Shown piece by piece: positions 60,929 through 64,000 of a stretch of 64,000 bases of DNA. The stretch spans positions 372,001-436,000 of the forward strand of contig NZ_JACHCC010000005.1 of assembly GCF_014207135.1 (NCBI RefSeq), written 5' to 3'. The DNA is from Pedobacter cryoconitis (GTDB lineage Bacteria; Bacteroidota; Bacteroidia; Sphingobacteriales; Sphingobacteriaceae). Under the pieces are notes generated by a model. That model ran no database searches, was not told the origin of the DNA, and worked only from the letters and a program-made list of their open reading frames with translations. The position numbers were made by a program, and so were the translations under genes. Positions within the stretch are counted from its first letter, which is position 1. The number at the start of each line of letters is the position of its first letter.

Positions 60929-61354
60929 CTATCGGTGCGACCAGGCATCCATGCCTGGCTTTTTCCTGTTTTCTTTTTTAGCAGCAATTGACTGCTTGTC
61001 ACTTTTTCTTTTGAGTAATACACGCCTGGGTGTACGTGTTACTTTCCTCTTTTGAGCTACATGCAACGAAGTTTTAAGCAATGCGATCAGTTTGACAATA
61101 CTCTGCTCCTTGTTCACCAGCTGACTTCTGTCTTCCTGCGACACAATATGAAGGTTCCCCTCTGTATCGATGCGGTTAGCCAGCCGCTCTGCAAGTAATG
61201 CTTTTTCTTCAGCTGTAAAAAAATCAGCCGATTCTATATGGAGGATCAGCTCTACTTTACTGGAAACCTTGTTCACGTTCTGCCCGCCTTTTCCTCCGCT
61301 TCTGGAGGTTTTAAAAATAAGCGATTTAACTAAATCTTTTCTTTCTGGTATCAT
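60929..61354 (-). CDS. arfB: Alternative ribosome-rescue factor ArfB (YaeJ/ICT1-like peptidyl-tRNA hydrolase)
   Basis: This 141-residue protein rescues stalled ribosomes by hydrolysing peptidyl-tRNA. The catalytic GGQ is at 23-25 in SRSGGKGGQNVNKVSSKVEL, a release-factor domain 3 fold follows, and the C-terminal tail (about 105-141) is strongly basic, as needed to enter the empty mRNA channel. No decoding domain is present, which separates it from RF1/RF2. Its last codons overlap the terminator of the convergent lpxR-like gene. Confidence 0.95.
   Translation of the reverse strand: MIPERKDLVKSLIFKTSRSGGKGGQNVNKVSSKVELILHIESADFFTAEEKALLAERLANRIDTEGNLHIVSQEDRSQLVNKEQSIVKLIALLKTSLHVAQKRKVTRTPRRVLLKRKSDKQSIAAKKENRKKPGMDAWSHR
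60941..60968 (+). terminator. Terminator of the lpxR-like gene, inside the arfB 3' coding end
   Basis: An 8-bp perfect stem (60941-60948 with 60951-60958) with a 2-base loop is followed by a T-rich stretch on the plus strand. It lies entirely within the arfB coding sequence. Confidence 0.7.
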
Positions 61355-61471
61355 CCGGCAAAAATAATTAATTTCAATTTAAGTAATCTATTACTATTTA
61401 GCTTTATATCAATTGGACGTTGCTGACACAGGTCTTATTAAAAAAAAACAGGCCGGAATTCCAAAAAATCT

Positions 61472-61479
61472 TAACTTTG
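61472..61479 (+). promoter_or_regulatory. -7 promoter element of cmk
   Basis: TAACTTTG matches TAnnTTTG, 7 bases before the cmk ATG, which implies a leaderless or very short leader. Confidence 0.5.
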
Positions 61480-61486
61480 CACCCAT

Positions 61487-62191
61487 ATGAGAAAAAATCT
61501 GGTTATCGCTATTGATGGGTATTCATCATGTGGCAAAAGTACACTGGCAAAAGCACTCGCTAAGACTTTAGGTTTTATATACATTGACAGTGGTGCGATG
61601 TACCGGGCAGTGACCTTATATTTTATCCGCAATCATATTAATATGGCTGATGAGGCAGCAGTAACCGATGCCCTTCAACATATAGAACTGAACTTTCATT
61701 CGAGAGATTACGAATCACACATCACCTTAAACGGAGAAGAAGTTTCAGAAGAAATCAGACAAATGCCTGTTTCCGAAAATGTAAGTGAGGTTTCTGCATT
61801 GAAACAGGTACGCAAGGAAATGGTCAGACAACAGCAACGTATGGGCAAATCCAAGAATATCGTAATGGATGGCCGTGACATTGGTACTACCGTGTTCCCT
61901 GATGCCCAGGTTAAACTTTTCATGACAGCAGATCCTAAAATCAGGGCTGAAAGAAGATTTAAAGAATTACAAAGCAAAGGAGATACCAGTACATCACTCG
62001 AAGATGTATTTGAAAACCTGGCACATAGAGACTATGCCGATACAACCAGGAAAGAAAGTCCGTTGGTGCGTGCTGATGATGCCATCATACTGGACAATAC
62101 AAATATCACTCCTGTACAACAGCTGGACTTCGCACTGGAGAAGGTCTATCCCTTTCTTCCGGAGATGTCACTGATTAAGATGAAAAGCTAA
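61487..62191 (+). CDS. cmk: Cytidylate kinase
   Basis: This 234-residue cytoplasmic kinase phosphorylates CMP and dCMP. It has the P-loop GYSSCGKSTLAK (11-22), IDSGAMYRAVTLYF, the NMP-binding insert (about 55-120) and VMDGRDIGTTVFPDAQVKLFMTADP, RAERRFKEL and RADDAIILDNT segments. Length fits the long bacterial form. It lies immediately upstream of rpsA, the same order as in E. coli and many bacteria, but rpsA has its own promoter here. Confidence 0.97.
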   Translation: MRKNLVIAIDGYSSCGKSTLAKALAKTLGFIYIDSGAMYRAVTLYFIRNHINMADEAAVTDALQHIELNFHSRDYESHITLNGEEVSEEIRQMPVSENVSEVSALKQVRKEMVRQQQRMGKSKNIVMDGRDIGTTVFPDAQVKLFMTADPKIRAERRFKELQSKGDTSTSLEDVFENLAHRDYADTTRKESPLVRADDAIILDNTNITPVQQLDFALEKVYPFLPEMSLIKMKS

Positions 62192-62283
62192 AGATTGTCA
62201 TTCCAAATACATATTAATTAAGGCAAGCAGTTCAAAATCAACAACATTTATTAAAAAATTCTTTCATTAAATATATTAATTTC

Positions 62284-62291
62284 TATCTTTG
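62284..62291 (+). promoter_or_regulatory. -7 promoter element of rpsA
   Basis: TATCTTTG matches TAnnTTTG, leaving a leader of about 30 bases with a small TCCC/GGGA hairpin (62295-62306) and an AAAGGAG sequence (62307-62313). Confidence 0.55.
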
Positions 62292-62325
62292 CAGTCCCTA
62301 AAGGGAAAAGGAGATTAAATGATTA

Positions 62326-64000
62326 ATGGCAAAAAAACAAGTAGCAGAAAAAGAATTAGAGGCTAAAAAAGCCGAATTACAAGGTGCAGACGCTCGTCTG
62401 ACTGAAAAAGAAACCATTGAATCAGAAGCTGATTCATTGTCGATCGAACAGATCAAATCATCACTAGCAACACCAGATCAGGACTTTGACTGGGATGCAG
62501 ACGATAAAGCTTTCGGAAAATACTCTGACGAAGACCGTAAAAAGTTTGAAGACATGTATACCGATACTTTCAATCAAATCAACCAAGGTGAAATTATCAG
62601 CGGTATTGTTGTATCAATCAACAATAAAGACGTTGTATTAAACGTAGGATTTAAATCTGACGGTTTAGTATCAACTTCTGAATTCCGTGATACACCTGAT
62701 TTGAAAATCGGCGATACAGTTGATGTATTTGTTGAAGCTCCGGAAGACGCAAATGGTCAATTGATTTTATCTCGTAAAAGAGCTAAAACTCAGAGATCTT
62801 GGGAATCTATCAACGAAGCCCTTGACAATGACAGAATCATCAACGGATTTGTTAAAAGCCGTACTAAAGGTGGTCTTATCGTTGACATCATGGGTGTTGA
62901 AGCTTTCTTACCTGGTTCTCAGATCGACATCAAACCGATCCGTGATTACGATGTTTACGTAGGTAAAACAATGGAATTCAAAGTTGTTAAAATCAACCAC
63001 GAATTTAAAAACGTTGTAGTATCGCACAAAATCTTAATCGAAGACGATTTAGAAAGTCAAAAAGTTGAGATCGTATCTAAACTTGAAAAAGGTCAGGTAT
63101 TAGAAGGTACAGTTAAAAACATTACTGACTTCGGTGTATTCATCGATTTAGGTGGTGTTGACGGCTTACTTCACATTACTGATATTTCTTGGGGCCGCAT
63201 AGAGCATCCAAAAGAAGTATTGAGCTTAGATGAGAAAATCAATGTTGTTGTTCTTGACTTTGATGACGAGAAAAAACGTATTGCATTAGGCTTAAAACAA
63301 TTAACTCCACACCCTTGGGAAAGTTTAGATACTAACCTGGTAGTTGGATCTAAAGTTAAAGGTAAAATCGTTACTGTAGCTGATTACGGTGCATTCTTAG
63401 AAATCATTCCTGGTGTTGAAGGTTTAATCCACGTATCAGAAATGTCTTGGTCACAAAACTTACGCAGCCCTCAGGAATTCCTTAAAGTTAGCGATGAAAT
63501 CGAAGCTGAAGTATTAACTTTAGACCGCGAAGAACGCAAAATGAGCTTAGGTATTAAGCAATTAACTCAGGATCCTTGGCAAAATGTTGCTGAAAGATAT
63601 CCTATCGGAAGCAAACATACTGCTGTAGTTAAAAACATGACTAACTTCGGTGTATTCGTGGAAATTGAAGAAGGTATTGATGGATTAATCCATATCTCTG
63701 ATCTTTCATGGTCTAAAAAAGTTAACCACCCTAACGAATTCACTAAAGTTGGTGATACATTAGACGTAGTTGTTTTAGAATTAGACGTTGATAGCCGTAA
63801 ATTAAGCTTAGGTCATAAACAATTAGAAGAAAACCCTTGGGATACTTTTGAAACTATCTTCACGTTAGATTCAATCCACCAGGGAACTGTTGTTAAAGTA
63901 ACTGATAAAGGTGCTGTTATTGCTTTACCATATGGTGTAGAAGGATTCGTTCCAACTAAACACATGGCTAAAGAAGATGGTACTACTATCAAAGCTGAAG
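62326..64000 (+). CDS. rpsA: 30S ribosomal protein S1 (3' end outside window)
   Basis: The frame starts at MAKKQVAEKELEAKK and stays open to the right edge (558 codons visible). After an acidic N-terminal extension (about 1-80), S1 RNA-binding repeats begin near residues 87, 173, 259, 344, 425 and 518, the last cut by the window edge. Repeats read like GTVKNITDFGVFIDLGGVDG and GLIHVSEMSW. S1 brings mRNA to the 30S subunit. The protein is a normal long S1 with at least six repeats. A short ORF (62319-62366) overlaps its start in another frame and sits closer to the AAAGGAG sequence. Confidence 0.97.
   Translation, partial: MAKKQVAEKELEAKKAELQGADARLTEKETIESEADSLSIEQIKSSLATPDQDFDWDADDKAFGKYSDEDRKKFEDMYTDTFNQINQGEIISGIVVSINNKDVVLNVGFKSDGLVSTSEFRDTPDLKIGDTVDVFVEAPEDANGQLILSRKRAKTQRSWESINEALDNDRIINGFVKSRTKGGLIVDIMGVEAFLPGSQIDIKPIRDYDVYVGKTMEFKVVKINHEFKNVVVSHKILIEDDLESQKVEIVSKLEKGQVLEGTVKNITDFGVFIDLGGVDGLLHITDISWGRIEHPKEVLSLDEKINVVVLDFDDEKKRIALGLKQLTPHPWESLDTNLVVGSKVKGKIVTVADYGAFLEIIPGVEGLIHVSEMSWSQNLRSPQEFLKVSDEIEAEVLTLDREERKMSLGIKQLTQDPWQNVAERYPIGSKHTAVVKNMTNFGVFVEIEEGIDGLIHISDLSWSKKVNHPNEFTKVGDTLDVVVLELDVDSRKLSLGHKQLEENPWDTFETIFTLDSIHQGTVVKVTDKGAVIALPYGVEGFVPTKHMAKEDGTTIKAE

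Noticed and set aside
1..64000. tRNA, rRNA, CRISPR array, riboswitch or prophage
   Set aside because: Reading the intergenic regions showed no cloverleaf-like sequence, spaced direct repeats, known riboswitch core or phage genes. This was by eye only; tRNAscan-SE and Infernal would be decisive.

Overview
The window is chromosomal DNA of a Bacteroidota bacterium, most likely a Sphingobacteriaceae member close to Pedobacter (inference). The evidence is moderate GC, TAnnTTTG-type -7 promoter elements close to start codons, families typical of the phylum (DUF4294, DUF4783, DUF4369/TlpA redoxins, BshB1, MnmD) and a GOB/PEDO-like subclass B3 metallo-beta-lactamase. I see no rRNA, tRNA, CRISPR array, insertion sequence, phage or integrase gene. 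Most of the window is a stable housekeeping backbone.

Layout. 0-9.6 kb: valS, a GNAT acetyltransferase and a DPP4-like peptidase on the minus strand, a short intergenic ORF, an M13 peptidase, a putative outer-membrane barrel and a YjbR-like protein. 9.6-16.6 kb: mnmD, an aldo/keto reductase, an AI-2E/PerM-type membrane protein, mazG, a lipoprotein hydrolase, the metallo-beta-lactamase and a degenerate DEAD-box protein. 16.8-30.6 kb: a second S9 peptidase, a LolC/E-type permease, a DUF1343 (NamZ-type) lipoprotein, a 5'(3')-deoxyribonucleotidase divergent from a DeoR regulator, topoisomerase IB, fmt, a class IV aminotransferase, an RluD-type pseudouridine synthase, an ACC deaminase/D-cysteine desulfhydrase-like enzyme and a GH20 hexosaminidase. 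30.6-38.4 kb is the most accessory-looking part: a metal-efflux operon whose RND pump is fused to its TolC-like outer-membrane channel, a small acidic/His-rich companion gene, an exported protein resembling the SecD periplasmic domain without its membrane segments, and a DUF6882 protein. 38.6-45.8 kb: lysine 6-transaminase, a small anchored protein, a TlpA-like redoxin next to a paralog lacking the redoxin domain, an acyl-CoA dehydrogenase, bshB1, a glutathione peroxidase and a DUF4294 protein. 45.9-64 kb: relA/spoT, fur, purA, pabB, an M48 peptidase, plsY, nadC, a DUF4783 protein, gpmI, a lipoprotein, a TPR protein, lon, an LpxR-like protein, arfB, cmk and the 5' part of rpsA, which runs off the right edge.

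The genes mostly work in general systems: translation (valS, mnmD, fmt, rluD-like, arfB, rpsA), nucleotide and cofactor metabolism (purA, cmk, mazG, nadC, pabB), stress control (relA/spoT, lon, fur, bshB1, gpx) and the envelope (LolC/E, plsY, LpxR, NamZ, GH20, M13, M48). Convergent genes are usually separated by strong hairpins, several of which lie inside or overlap coding ends. I found no convincing multi-gene novel defence or biosynthetic system. The best leads are the stand-alone SecD-like domain protein, the degenerate helicase, the RND-TolC fusion with its companion gene, and the unrecognised 28-residue ORF.
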